From Aquimarina longa SW024 (lineage in GTDB: Bacteria; Bacteroidota; Bacteroidia; Flavobacteriales; Flavobacteriaceae): a stretch of DNA of 64,000 nucleotides. A model generated the notes under the pieces. That model made no database searches, had not been told where the DNA came from, and saw only the letters and a list, made by a program, of their open reading frames with translations. The stretch is from positions 1 to 64,000 of the forward strand of contig NZ_KQ474104.1 in NCBI RefSeq assembly GCF_001401755.1, in the 5' to 3' direction. The number at the start of each line of letters is the position of its first letter. The stretch's first letter is position 1. The translations under genes were made by a program, and so were the position numbers. This document shows positions 29,540-38,536 of this stretch, one piece after another.

Positions 29540-30634
29540 ATGACTATACTGATCCCTTTTATTTTACTAGTACTCTTTATACTTTTTTTTGTAAGTTTTA
29601 GAGTTATAACAAAATATAGAAAAGGTAATACCACAATTCTTACTATAGAATGTATATTATTTGTAGTATATATTCTGTCGCTCTTTATTTTTGGAGGAGC
29701 TTATCTTTTTAATAGTGCAGATTATAAAATAGCTATTGACCCTCATGATTCATGGTACACTCCATTTTCTGAAAATCATATACTTACGCTACTTGTATAT
29801 TTTATCTTCTTTATGACAGCCAGTATTTTAATATGGTTTAAAGGAAGAGAGTTACCTCCATTAATTTTGGTTATGGCTATGGGTATCTTACTAATTGGTA
29901 GTACTATTTCTATGGTTATACTCCTACAGGTATCAGTTCCTATCACTACTAATCATTATGATATTTCACACGGAGGGATTACAGGTTTTCATTTTGCGCC
30001 ACTATTGAGTATTGTAAATAGTGTTTTACTTATCATAAAAATTATTAAAGAAGAATCTAAACTAGCGAAACAGCGAATTTATAAAAATAAATTTCTGAAT
30101 AGTATCAATCTATATTTATCTAATTCTAAAAAACAGACGTATTGGGTCATTATAGGGCTATTCCCTATTTTAATTATCATTACGCTCATCTTAGTCGTAT
30201 TCGGGCAAGATTTTTATAGCTTAGGGAAAGTTTTTACTGAAACGACAACTTGGAGATTTTCGCAAGAAACGCATCCTCCTTTTTTGGATTATCAAGGTCA
30301 CTACTTATGTACTGTTGCTGCTTGTGGAAATCCCAAGATTGTAAAACCATCTCGGTTAGGTGTTAGGCATGGCACGACTATTATTGTTAATAGACAATTA
30401 CTTGTTGCGAATGCTTTTGAAGATGTTATACAAAGAAGAGTTCCTAAATTCCATAAAATGATACGGTATTATTATGATACTTATGGCTATAACTTATCAA
30501 AGAAAATAAACACTCCTAAACGATCTAATTATACCTATATACTGATGAAACCTTTAGAGTTCTTTTTTGTAATTGTCTTGTACTTATGTTGTACCCAACC
30601 CGAAGTACTTATTGATAAACAGTATAGATCATAA
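29540..30634 (+). CDS. Membrane protein with DUF6688-like C-terminal domain
   Basis: The 364-residue product has about five hydrophobic segments in the first 220 residues (near 3-20, 31-52, 83-102, 111-133 and 199-225). The C-terminal part, about 240-340, contains GHYLCTVAACGNPKIVKPSR, then RHGTTIIVNRQLLVANAFE and FHKMIRYYYDTYGYNLSKKI. I associate this with the DUF6688 family of unknown function. The final segment (EFFFVIVLYLCCTQPE) could be another membrane helix. It follows the caspase-like secreted protein by 20 bp and converges with the response regulator downstream. No regulatory signal is visible. Confidence 0.75.
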   Translation: MTILIPFILLVLFILFFVSFRVITKYRKGNTTILTIECILFVVYILSLFIFGGAYLFNSADYKIAIDPHDSWYTPFSENHILTLLVYFIFFMTASILIWFKGRELPPLILVMAMGILLIGSTISMVILLQVSVPITTNHYDISHGGITGFHFAPLLSIVNSVLLIIKIIKEESKLAKQRIYKNKFLNSINLYLSNSKKQTYWVIIGLFPILIIITLILVVFGQDFYSLGKVFTETTTWRFSQETHPPFLDYQGHYLCTVAACGNPKIVKPSRLGVRHGTTIIVNRQLLVANAFEDVIQRRVPKFHKMIRYYYDTYGYNLSKKINTPKRSNYTYILMKPLEFFFVIVLYLCCTQPEVLIDKQYRS

Positions 30635-30687
30635 TACAGCATGTTTATATCAATAGAGAAATTACCATACTATAGCTATACTTTTTT

Positions 30688-31287
30688 TTAAACAATTAAA
30701 ATTCCATCATCAATACATCGCTTAATTAGTTCTGATTGTTTTTGCACGTTTAACTTTTGAAAAAGGTTTTTCTTGTGTGTTTTTACTGTTGTTATAGATA
30801 TAAATAATTGAGTTGCAATTTCTTTTTCTGAGCTGCCTAAATACAATAATGTAACGATCTCTTTTTCTCGTTCTGTAATATGAATACTTGTGTGAGGTAT
30901 ATTAGGTTTGGATAGGGCTTCGAAATACTGTAATAGAAGAGATTTTAGCTGTTCTAGATCATTATACTTATGTATAAAACCATCTGCTCCTTTTTTTAAT
31001 GCTTCATGTTCTACAAATTCTTTGTCATGGGAGGTTAACATTATGATTTTGATATCATTTTCTTGTTTTAATTTCTGTAATACATCAATAGAGTTTTTTC
31101 CTGAACCAAAACTAACATCTAATAACAGTAGATCTATCGTATATTTTTTAATATCAATTAACAAAGAATCGTAATTCGTTAAAATTGCTTCGATAGAAAA
31201 ACAATCGTCTTTTAAAAAAAACGCTAGACTCTGAGCAAACATTTTTTGATCGTCTGCAATTACAATGGATAACTTCTTATTGTTCAT
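30688..31287 (-). CDS. NarL/FixJ-type response regulator
   Basis: The 199-residue product has a receiver domain (residues 1-120) with the acidic pair in VIADDQ, the phosphoacceptor Asp in LLLLDVS near residue 57 and the conserved Lys in FIHK. A LuxR-type helix-turn-helix follows, about 135-199 (ITEREKEIVTLLYLGSSEKE, then ISITTVKTHKKNLFQKLNV). It is a DNA-binding output protein controlled by phosphorylation. Its start overlaps the 3' end of the upstream histidine kinase gene by 11 bp, so they are translationally coupled and form a two-component pair. Its target genes are not evident here. Confidence 0.95.
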   Translation of the reverse strand: MNNKKLSIVIADDQKMFAQSLAFFLKDDCFSIEAILTNYDSLLIDIKKYTIDLLLLDVSFGSGKNSIDVLQKLKQENDIKIIMLTSHDKEFVEHEALKKGADGFIHKYNDLEQLKSLLLQYFEALSKPNIPHTSIHITEREKEIVTLLYLGSSEKEIATQLFISITTVKTHKKNLFQKLNVQKQSELIKRCIDDGILIV

Positions 31288-33142
31288 AAGGTAATGCTAT
31301 TGTTATTGTTGTCCCTTTATTAATTTTAGAATCTATCTCCATATCTCCAGAAAGGAGTTTTACTCTTTCTTTTAGACTTTTTAATCCAAAACTTCCTGAG
31401 TTTTGCTTTTTAGTATTGAATCCTACTCCATCATCTTTAGCTTGTATAGAAATTGTTTTCGACTTTTGGTTAACAGCGAGTAGTATATGCTCTGCCTTGG
31501 CATGTTTTATACCATTAGTAAGAAGTTCGCTTATAATTTTATAGATACTAAGGCAATTTAATTCGTCTAGATATTTTCCTGAGAATTGTATGTCTGAGGT
31601 AATCTTAGTAGTTGATAATTCGTCTAGTTTTTTTACTAAGTTTTTTATCTGAGAGATTAGACTTTCTGAATTGATGGTTGGAGAAAACTTAGAGTTTAAT
31701 ATATATCGATATTCTTTATTAAAATTATCTAATACGGTTTCTATATGGTCTAATTGAGCTGTTGTAACTTCTTTTTCCTTAAGGCTTAGTAATGACATTT
31801 TTAGGATTGCGAGGTTACTGCCAAAAGAATCGTGGACATCATTAACCATGTTGTTCTCTGCTTCAATTCTGGTATGTAGTATTTGCTCCTGAAAATTTAT
31901 CTTTAGTACATTTGCTTCTTTTTTTAGTGTATTATATCTTAGTTGAGATCGAATTACTGAACTTAGAATAAAATAGGTTACTACTATTATTTCTATAGTA
32001 ACTCCTATATAAAATAGATTAGAGAGTACCCATATATATAACTTAGGATCATAAACAGATGGGTTACTAAACAACTGTATTAATATCCCAATAATGGGTA
32101 ATGAAAATGCAATTCCTAAATAATATGGTAATACTTTTCTATATCCCAAGATAGCGTGTAATACTACAAAAATAATAACCAATACTTGTAGTAGCGCCCA
32201 TACATATACATATAGTCGTACTAAGCCTCCAAAAAGATATTTGTAGAGATAAAGTCCTAAAACCAGAGATACAATGAGTACTGATCCTATGAAAAAGTAC
32301 TGTATCCATTTTGTTTTTTTAGTATAGTTATAGAAGTAGATATAAAAGCAACCTGCACTAATAAAAGCTAAACATTGGCTCATACTCCGCATGTTTTTGA
32401 TTATAAATGGTTGTTCCCACCATAAGAATTGAATTCCTATACCTTTTGCTGCTAAATATTCTATACATACTAAGATGATGTATAGGCAATAAAAAAATAT
32501 AGAATATTCTTTTTGTATCGATCCAAATATTGATAGTGCAAAGATTAGAATTAATAGAAATCCTATGAACAGCCCTGTTCTTAGGTATTCTAATTCTATT
32601 TTTCTAAAAAAGTGTTGTTCTGTTTCTAGCTTAAGGTCTAATCGTGTACGGGTTTCATTGTCTACTACTTCTAAGAAGACTTCTACCATTTCTGCTGTTG
32701 GGATATTTATTTTCCAGGCAGGGTGTCTATAGTTTACACTTCTAAACGGGAAGTTTTGATAAAAACTTATTTCTTTAAGGGCTGTTGTATCTTGTTTAGA
32801 GAGGTAATATACTTTTCCATAGTTAAGATAACTATTACTGAGGGTAAGGTAGGTGGGTATATCTGTAGTAGTCGTGTTTTTGATCCTAAAATGAAGAAGC
32901 ATTGTTCTACTCTGTGGTTGTATATATAGTCTTTGATTTTTTGGTTTGTAAAATTCTCCTTTAGTATGGATGTTTATAATAGTGTCTATAGGGATTTTTT
33001 TCCAATCATTATGATAATATATAGAAATATGGTCATAGAGATGTACCTCATCCTCCATAGAGTTAAGGATGATTGGTTGCTGCGTATACCCTATACTTGA
33101 TAGTAATAGGAATACTCCAATAAAAAAATGATTTATCTTCAT
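31277..33142 (-). CDS. 7TMR-DISM sensor histidine kinase
   Basis: An upstream in-frame ATG at 33208 exists, but I choose 33142 because it opens a clean signal peptide (MKINHFFIGVFLLLSSIGYTQ). The product is about 621 residues. A periplasmic domain (about 25-175) is followed by seven hydrophobic segments (about 185-395), the 7TMR-DISM layout. Then come a short coiled coil, a dimerisation/phosphoacceptor region with the His in NDVHDSFGSN near residue 434 (HisKA_3/NarX class) and an ATPase domain (N box LTNGIKHAKA, G box DDGVGF). It senses an unknown extracellular signal and should phosphorylate the overlapping response regulator. Confidence 0.92.
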   Translation of the reverse strand: MKINHFFIGVFLLLSSIGYTQQPIILNSMEDEVHLYDHISIYYHNDWKKIPIDTIINIHTKGEFYKPKNQRLYIQPQSRTMLLHFRIKNTTTTDIPTYLTLSNSYLNYGKVYYLSKQDTTALKEISFYQNFPFRSVNYRHPAWKINIPTAEMVEVFLEVVDNETRTRLDLKLETEQHFFRKIELEYLRTGLFIGFLLILIFALSIFGSIQKEYSIFFYCLYIILVCIEYLAAKGIGIQFLWWEQPFIIKNMRSMSQCLAFISAGCFYIYFYNYTKKTKWIQYFFIGSVLIVSLVLGLYLYKYLFGGLVRLYVYVWALLQVLVIIFVVLHAILGYRKVLPYYLGIAFSLPIIGILIQLFSNPSVYDPKLYIWVLSNLFYIGVTIEIIVVTYFILSSVIRSQLRYNTLKKEANVLKINFQEQILHTRIEAENNMVNDVHDSFGSNLAILKMSLLSLKEKEVTTAQLDHIETVLDNFNKEYRYILNSKFSPTINSESLISQIKNLVKKLDELSTTKITSDIQFSGKYLDELNCLSIYKIISELLTNGIKHAKAEHILLAVNQKSKTISIQAKDDGVGFNTKKQNSGSFGLKSLKERVKLLSGDMEIDSKINKGTTITIALPYEQ

Positions 33143-33260
33143 AATCTTCTGCTCGCCAAATTGAAAATTTTGCTGATACAGCTCTAGGGGGATTTTAAAA
33201 ATAGTCATAAAAATAGAATTATCCTGATCTAAAGGGGAATAATCTCCTACTTTAATAGGA

Positions 33261-33291
33261 TTGACTTGCTTCTATTGGTTTGGTAGTTTTG
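33261..33291 (+). promoter_or_regulatory. Probable Bacteroidota sigma-A promoter
   Basis: TTG at 33261-33263, a 20-bp spacer, then TAGTTTTG at 33284-33291 match the TTTG / TAnnTTTG promoter of Bacteroidota. Transcription would begin near 33298, 23 bp before the chosen ATG at 33321. An upstream in-frame ATG at 33261 would lie inside this promoter, so it is unlikely to be used. Confidence 0.65.
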
Positions 33292-33320
33292 GTAATAGGG
33301 AATTTAAAAAACTTAAGACC

Positions 33321-34442
33321 ATGGAAAAACAACTATCAAGACTAATTGTAATTATCTGCTTTTTGGCGTTTGGTTCTATAACTGGACAACAAAAAAAAGG
33401 GGTTAAAAAAGCAACAATAGCAGAGCTTAATCAAAGGATTAAAAAGCTAGAAAAAGATTCTATAGCATTAGGTGCTATCAAGAAGCAGTTGGATCTCCAA
33501 AAAATTAGCTTGTTTGATACATTGAATATTATGCGAGGCATAAAAAAACCTTACAAAACAATAAAGACAGGAAATTTCCAGACATCAGATATCTATAATC
33601 CTATAAATTTTACGATCATTAAACATCGAAGACCTGCTGAGAACGGAAAATCAACTAATGAAATCTTACCTAATCGATCATCGGTTCATTATATCAAAAA
33701 GGGAGGTGTACTACACTTAGAATTTAGAAAAGATTTTGTAGAGAAATTAACTAATGCAGGTAAATTAAATCTTAATGTAAAAGCTTTTATCCAAAGAAAA
33801 GATAATACCATCAAACCTTTATCTGTTCTAGGATTGACAGAGGTAACCAAAAATGCTTCTTCTTCTAAAGAAACTATACTTAATGATTCTGATGGTAAAA
33901 AGGGACCAACAGAAGTAGCTGATAAGTATTCAATAAAATACCATGCTTCTTCTTCAGAGACGATTTCTGCTGAGATAGATCTCTCTTTTCAGGAAGTTTC
34001 TATAGATGATGTTGTTATACTTCGGGTTACTAATAAAGCTGTTCATAATGTAGGATTTACCTATAAGTTTGTTTTTGCAGAATACGGATGGGGGCAAAGT
34101 ACTACAGGAGGTTTTTCTTTTGTACAAACCATTCGTGGGGATGACCATATCTACAGAGCAGCAGGAACTGCTGGTTATGCGTTTAGATATACTCCTAAAC
34201 CTTCTTCTAAATTTTTATATCATTTTTTTTCTCCTAGTTTTGGCCCAGAGATTAATACGCTACAAAAAGATAGCGAAACATTAATCGGAGCTGGGGTTTT
34301 TGTTACATCTTTTGCTAATTCTGTTAAATTTGGATTGGGTAGCTATATCAATGGAGAAAGTAATAAAGTCTATTTCTCTATAGGACTTAATTTTATCGAA
34401 GGATATAGCCAGATAAAAGATCTTATTGCTAGGAGTAAGTAA
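33321..34442 (+). CDS. Secreted protein with coiled-coil N-terminus, unknown function
   Basis: Starting at ATG 33321 the product is 373 residues, with a signal peptide (MEKQLSRLIVIICFLAFGSITGQ) followed by a charged coiled-coil stretch (KATIAELNQRIKKLEKDSIAL). The middle and C-terminal parts are rich in beta-strand patterns. The end (FGLGSYINGESNKVYFSIGLNF) has alternating hydrophobic residues as in an outer-membrane or surface beta structure. I do not recognise the family. It is transcribed divergently from the two-component pair, suggesting but not proving that it is a target of that system. Confidence 0.8.
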   Translation: MEKQLSRLIVIICFLAFGSITGQQKKGVKKATIAELNQRIKKLEKDSIALGAIKKQLDLQKISLFDTLNIMRGIKKPYKTIKTGNFQTSDIYNPINFTIIKHRRPAENGKSTNEILPNRSSVHYIKKGGVLHLEFRKDFVEKLTNAGKLNLNVKAFIQRKDNTIKPLSVLGLTEVTKNASSSKETILNDSDGKKGPTEVADKYSIKYHASSSETISAEIDLSFQEVSIDDVVILRVTNKAVHNVGFTYKFVFAEYGWGQSTTGGFSFVQTIRGDDHIYRAAGTAGYAFRYTPKPSSKFLYHFFSPSFGPEINTLQKDSETLIGAGVFVTSFANSVKFGLGSYINGESNKVYFSIGLNFIEGYSQIKDLIARSK

Positions 34443-34559
34443 CTGAAAATTACTCTTATTTTTTTTTATCACATTTTACAGTAATCTAATATACTTCTAT
34501 AGTAATCATAAGGGCTTGGATCTGTATATTTATAACACATAGTACTAAACACTAAAATC

Positions 34560-35945
34560 ATGGCTATTCCAAAAATAATAGATGTTCACACTCATATTTT
34601 TAATCTTAATTATCTACCTGTAAGGGGGGTATTACAGGCGTACGGAACACCGTATCCGATAGCAGTCGCTGTTGCGTTTATATTTAGGCAGTTTACGAAT
34701 AAACCTTCTTCTATTAAGTCTGATAAACGGTTCTTTGATGAGTCTTTAGATTCTTTTCCTTTAGAGTATCTAAAAGCTGATGAAGCTATTGTAATCAATC
34801 ATATTGCTTCTGGGGTTTCTAGAGAAATTTTCTTCCACCCTACTGTACAGGATAATATCCAAGATGCTATTGATCAGGGGTATCTTAGTCTCGATGATGA
34901 ATCACTAACGATGGTTAAGGGGTTAAAAGAGATCGATATTGATATTGATGAGAAGATTTTTAGAATTATAAAGAAGGTGTTAGCGTTGCTTAAGGATGGT
35001 TTTCATTATCTAAAGTGGTTCTTTTTTATGATGCGATCCGAAAAAAGTATTGTAGAAATGCTACTGAGAAGTTATGGGGATGATGTCGATCATTTTGTTT
35101 TTCATATGATTGATTCACATCATTTTTTTAATGGAAGATCTCGTCTAAGAATCAAGGATCAAATCAATCGCATGAAAGCATTGATGGATAAGCATAATGG
35201 TAAGCTTATTGGTTTTGTTCCTTTTAATCCCAAAAGGCGTACTGCAAAAGGAATTAAATTGGTAAAATATGGTTTAGATAGAGGGTTTACTGGGGTAAAA
35301 TTTTACCCTCCTCTAGGATATAGAGCGACTAGTAATGAAGAGTGTATCGCGGGGTATCCTGATGTAAAAAATGGTAGGAAACTAGAAAAGAGGATTCATA
35401 ATTTTTTTAGGTTTTGTGTTAAAGAGGGTAATGATATACCTGTTTTTACACATTGTACTCCTACTGGTTTCCAAGCTAATCCTAAGGAGAAGTCTGGTAG
35501 GAATGCTGATCCAATGTTTTGGGAAAGGCTTCTTAGCAAACCTAAGTTTAATACGCTAAGGGTATGCTTAGGGCATGCTGGTGGTGAACAAGGATGGGAG
35601 ACGGCTAATGATGCTGATTTTGATCAATCGTATGCTAAGAAAGTGTATGAATTATGTATTACATATCCTAATGTATATTGCGAGGTAGGGTTTCTTGCGC
35701 ATATTAAAAAAGGGGTGCCACGACAAAATTTTATTAAACGATTGCAAGATTTGTTTCTGCGAGATGAGGGTGAGTATTCTTTTTTTGATAAGGTAATGTA
35801 TGGTAGTGATTGGCATATTCTGTTTAATGATGGGATTCAGTTAGCGTATCATAAGGAGTTTCTTTCTATTTTTGAAAATGCTATTCTTAAAGATTATAAA
35901 GAGCAGTTTTTCTTTCTTAATGCTCAGAGGTATCTAAAGATCTAA
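34560..35945 (+). CDS. Amidohydrolase-2 family metal-dependent hydrolase
   Basis: The 461-residue product has the TIM-barrel amidohydrolase metal motifs: DVHTHIF near residue 8, THCTPTGF near 300, GHAGGEQGW near 340 and YGSDWH near 418 (final Asp). KFYPPLGY may contribute to the active site. The middle (residues 100-200) is an insertion rich in acidic residues. Relatives in the amidohydrolase-2 family include decarboxylases and lactonases; the substrate here is unknown. There is no signal peptide, so it is cytoplasmic. It is a single gene, 118 bp after the previous one. Confidence 0.88.
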   Translation: MAIPKIIDVHTHIFNLNYLPVRGVLQAYGTPYPIAVAVAFIFRQFTNKPSSIKSDKRFFDESLDSFPLEYLKADEAIVINHIASGVSREIFFHPTVQDNIQDAIDQGYLSLDDESLTMVKGLKEIDIDIDEKIFRIIKKVLALLKDGFHYLKWFFFMMRSEKSIVEMLLRSYGDDVDHFVFHMIDSHHFFNGRSRLRIKDQINRMKALMDKHNGKLIGFVPFNPKRRTAKGIKLVKYGLDRGFTGVKFYPPLGYRATSNEECIAGYPDVKNGRKLEKRIHNFFRFCVKEGNDIPVFTHCTPTGFQANPKEKSGRNADPMFWERLLSKPKFNTLRVCLGHAGGEQGWETANDADFDQSYAKKVYELCITYPNVYCEVGFLAHIKKGVPRQNFIKRLQDLFLRDEGEYSFFDKVMYGSDWHILFNDGIQLAYHKEFLSIFENAILKDYKEQFFFLNAQRYLKI

Positions 35946-35954
35946 AGGAAAAGG

Positions 35955-35974
35955 CTTTCTAATAAGGTAGAAAG
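35955..35974 (+). terminator. Possible transcription terminator hairpin
   Basis: CTTTCTA at 35955-35961 and TAGAAAG at 35968-35974 form a perfect 7-bp stem with a 6-nt loop, just after the amidohydrolase stop. The following TATCTTTTATC is T-rich but not a clean T-run. Confidence 0.4.
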
Positions 35975-36015
35975 TATCTTTTATCAGAAAGTTTATTTTC
36001 TTACATGTTGATTTT

Positions 36016-36246
36016 GGACTCCTTCGTGTTAGGTACGCGTTCCTTCTCATTAGGTATGGACTCCTTCGTGTTAGGTATGCGTTCCTTCGCGTTAGGTATG
36101 CGTTCCTTCTTGTTAGGTATGGACTCCTTCGTGTTAGGTATGGACTCCTTCGTGTTAGGTACGCGTTCCTTCGCGTTAGGTATGGACTTCTTCGCATTAA
36201 GTATGGACTCCTTCGTGTTAGGTATGCGTTCCTTTATTGTAGTATT
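36016..36246. repeat. 21-bp tandem repeat array (about 10.5 copies)
   Basis: Ten contiguous 21-bp units run from 36016 to 36225, plus a degenerate eleventh to 36246. Two unit types alternate irregularly: A (ggactccttcgtgttaggta + t/c) and B (gcgttccttcgcgttaggta + t), in the order A-B-A-B-B-A-A-B-A-A, then a partial B. Some copies have single changes. Because 21 is a multiple of three, spurious ORFs with seven-residue repeats open on both strands (LGMDSFV-like on plus, YLTRRSP-like on minus). The array sits between the convergent amidohydrolase and DUF418 genes. There are no spacers, so it is not CRISPR. Confidence 0.9.
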
Positions 36247-36293
36247 CTAGGAGAGTTACTAAAGATCTCTTATTAAATTGTTTTTACAGACAG

Positions 36294-37493
36294 TTAGGCT
36301 TTTTTTATTGGCAATATCTCTTTATATGTCAGGCTTCTCCATACCCATTCTAATGGACCATACTGATAATATGTTAGCCATAATTTACTTAGTAGTACCT
36401 GAACAATGAATACACTAATTGCTGTTACTAATGTTTCTGAAGGGCTAAACGTTTCGTAACGTTTAAATCCTATTGATGAGAATAGTAGTATTCCTATAAG
36501 GCTTTGTAGTATATAATTTGTAAGTGCCATACGCCCTACGTATTTTAATGGGACTAAGATGGTTTTCCACTTAGTTGCATACCACAGCCATCCTATAAGC
36601 CATAAATAGAATAGTCCCATTGCAATGTCAGAGAGCATCATTGCTTTAATACATATTGGTCGAAAGGTTTTTGTTTTATAAATTTCATAATTGGGGAGTA
36701 CAAATAAAAATAGAATCCTATAAATGTTAGTTATAACGGCTATGAGTAGCATTGGTTTTTTAATCTGCTGAATGAATATATCTAAGGAGTTATAGATTTT
36801 GTTTTTACCAAGATAAAGACCTAGGAGAAACATCGAAACTGCTACGGGTGCTAAAAAGCCAAATAACATGGGTATATTAGAGAGGTATTCTAATAGTCTT
36901 AACTGTATTCCTTCTATATATGTTCCGTTTTTTATAATTTGATTAATGGTTTCTCCTGTATGATTACTCAGGTAAGTTTCTGGATGAAAATTTATATGGT
37001 TAAATATATATTCAAAAAACTGGTCATAAAATGGAAAGAAGAGAAATAATACGGATAGTACTAGAATTAGTTTATTAGATTTTTTTATCATAAAAGTGGT
37101 AAAAAGCCCTAATAGTGCATATAGGTTTAAGACATCTCCTGACCATAAAAATACAATATGCAAAATTCCAAAAATAAACAACACAACCATTCTTCTTACA
37201 AAGAATGGGAAGGGTAGTTTATTTTTATCAACCATTTTTATAGCTTGCATTGATATTCCTAATCCAAATAGTAATGAGAAGATCGGGAAGAATTTTGTGT
37301 AGAAAAATAATTGTAAGATTTTCTCTGCTATCTGATCAATATTTGATGTCCATTGTTTTGCAAATTCGTCTTGATTGAGAAAGGTTGAATTCATTATTAC
37401 AATATTCACAACAAAAATTCCAAGAATCGAGAATCCTCTGTAAATGTCTAATATATCAACTCTTTTTTTTGCTTTGGTCGGTTGCTTATTCAA
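36294..37493 (-). CDS. DUF418 family multi-pass membrane protein (YeiB-like)
   Basis: The 399-residue product opens with the DUF418/YeiB hallmark (RVDILDIYRGFSILGIFVVNI) and has about ten hydrophobic helices. The C-terminal region (YVGRMALTNYILQSLIGILL) and the ending PLEWVWRSLTY are typical of the DUF418 domain. Function in the family is unknown; a role in transport or surface modification has been suggested from its acyltransferase-like fold. It is a single gene with no partner on the same strand within 250 bp. Confidence 0.9.
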   Translation of the reverse strand: MNKQPTKAKKRVDILDIYRGFSILGIFVVNIVIMNSTFLNQDEFAKQWTSNIDQIAEKILQLFFYTKFFPIFSLLFGLGISMQAIKMVDKNKLPFPFFVRRMVVLFIFGILHIVFLWSGDVLNLYALLGLFTTFMIKKSNKLILVLSVLFLFFPFYDQFFEYIFNHINFHPETYLSNHTGETINQIIKNGTYIEGIQLRLLEYLSNIPMLFGFLAPVAVSMFLLGLYLGKNKIYNSLDIFIQQIKKPMLLIAVITNIYRILFLFVLPNYEIYKTKTFRPICIKAMMLSDIAMGLFYLWLIGWLWYATKWKTILVPLKYVGRMALTNYILQSLIGILLFSSIGFKRYETFSPSETLVTAISVFIVQVLLSKLWLTYYQYGPLEWVWRSLTYKEILPIKKA

Positions 37494-37744
37494 TAGTTTA
37501 ATGTGTTTCTGTAATATCCTCTAAAGGGGATATATATGATTATTTTAATGCTGTATGTGTATCATACTTCATAAAAATAGTGATCTATAATAGATAAGGC
37601 AAAAAAAGAGTTTCTAATGGTTAAGTAATCGATCTTCTAATGTTACTTTTTCAAAAATTTAGGACACAATAAACGTATCCGATTATGTTATTATACTAAA
37701 GTTTTATCTATTTTATAGATGATACTTGTTTATCTCTTTTTTTG

Positions 37745-38257
37745 CTATTCGTCTAAGGTTAGTTTAAAATACTTTTTACCTGTCTCACTGCTAATCAAAA
37801 TCTCTTTTTTATCAATTCCCCACTTTTTTAACAAAGAGATCGAGTTTAAATTTTTAGGGTTTACAGTCGCAATTATCCTTTTATGCCAGTTTTTTTGATT
37901 TTGCTTTAATAAAGAGAGAACTTCAGTCATAATTCCTTTTTTTCTTTCTTCTGGATGAACCATATAGACTATTTCTAATTCGTTATTATTAGTGTGATCT
38001 GTTTCTTTTATTTCTAAATGTCCACATAATAAATCACCTCTGTAGATCCCCCATAACCAAAACCACCGTTTATCGTTTCTTTTATATATCTCTAATCCTT
38101 TTTTAAAGAGTTTTCTTTCTTCTATTTCATTACCTGAGGCGCCTCCCATAAATTGGGTGGATCGTATATCTAAAGTCATCTCAATGAACCTATCTTCATC
38201 GTCAGATGTATAGGGCTTAAGAGTTAAATGATTTGTTTTTAATACTGGTGGATACAT
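37745..38257 (-). CDS. GNAT family N-acetyltransferase (RimJ/RimL-like)
   Basis: The 170-residue product has the layout of the Acetyltransf_3 branch: an N-terminal strand LKTNHLTLKPYTSDDEDRFI, strands around LLCGHLEIKE and LEIVYMVHPEERKKGIMTEV (acetyl-CoA binding loop, R-K-K-G-I-M), and TVNPKNLNSISLLKKWG (the N..S..L..K.G motif). The acceptor is unknown; relatives modify protein N-termini or small amines. It is transcribed alone. Confidence 0.9.
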   Translation of the reverse strand: MYPPVLKTNHLTLKPYTSDDEDRFIEMTLDIRSTQFMGGASGNEIEERKLFKKGLEIYKRNDKRWFWLWGIYRGDLLCGHLEIKETDHTNNNELEIVYMVHPEERKKGIMTEVLSLLKQNQKNWHKRIIATVNPKNLNSISLLKKWGIDKKEILISSETGKKYFKLTLDE

Positions 38258-38432
38258 AATTCTTTTTGTTATTGAATATATTATATTTATATATTCCTTA
38301 TAAGGTATAGATCTGATTTTTAATGATTTCTTTTTTTATTGGTATTACATTAAATCAAAAGGGGGTTATGTATTTTGCTTAAAGTGCTATACTTGTAACT
38401 TAGTCCTAAACTCCTTATGAGTTATATTCTTT

Positions 38433-38470
38433 ACTCACTAAGTGAGTTTTTAAACCCTCATTGAGGGTTT
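38433..38470. terminator. Tandem hairpins between GNAT gene and NHL lipoprotein gene
   Basis: Two adjacent stems are present: ACTCAC-TAA-GTGAGT at 38433-38447 followed by TTTT, and AAACCCTC-ATT-GAGGGTTT at 38452-38470. They lie 67 bp after the stop of the minus-strand NHL lipoprotein gene, so they probably end that transcript. The T-run is on the plus side, so they may instead be bidirectional or regulatory. Confidence 0.5.
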
Positions 38471-38536
38471 AATTCCTTATGGCTTACCTCGATATCAAAA
38501 TATTTTTTTTTAATTGATAGTGTTCTACAAAAAACG

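Noticed and set aside
30640..30690. Terminator between the DUF6688-like gene and the response regulator
   Set aside because: There is a T-run on the plus side, but I could not draw a convincing stem.
33143..33208. Longer start (33208) for the 7TMR histidine kinase
   Set aside because: It would add 22 residues before a clear signal peptide, which is not expected for this class of sensor.
36016..36246. CRISPR array
   Set aside because: Units are contiguous with no spacers and no cas genes are present; it is a tandem repeat.
36005..36250. Overlapping ORFs on both strands within the 21-bp repeats (81 and 87 residues)
   Set aside because: They exist only because the repeat period is a multiple of three. 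Both strands give low-complexity heptads with no start context or conservation signal.
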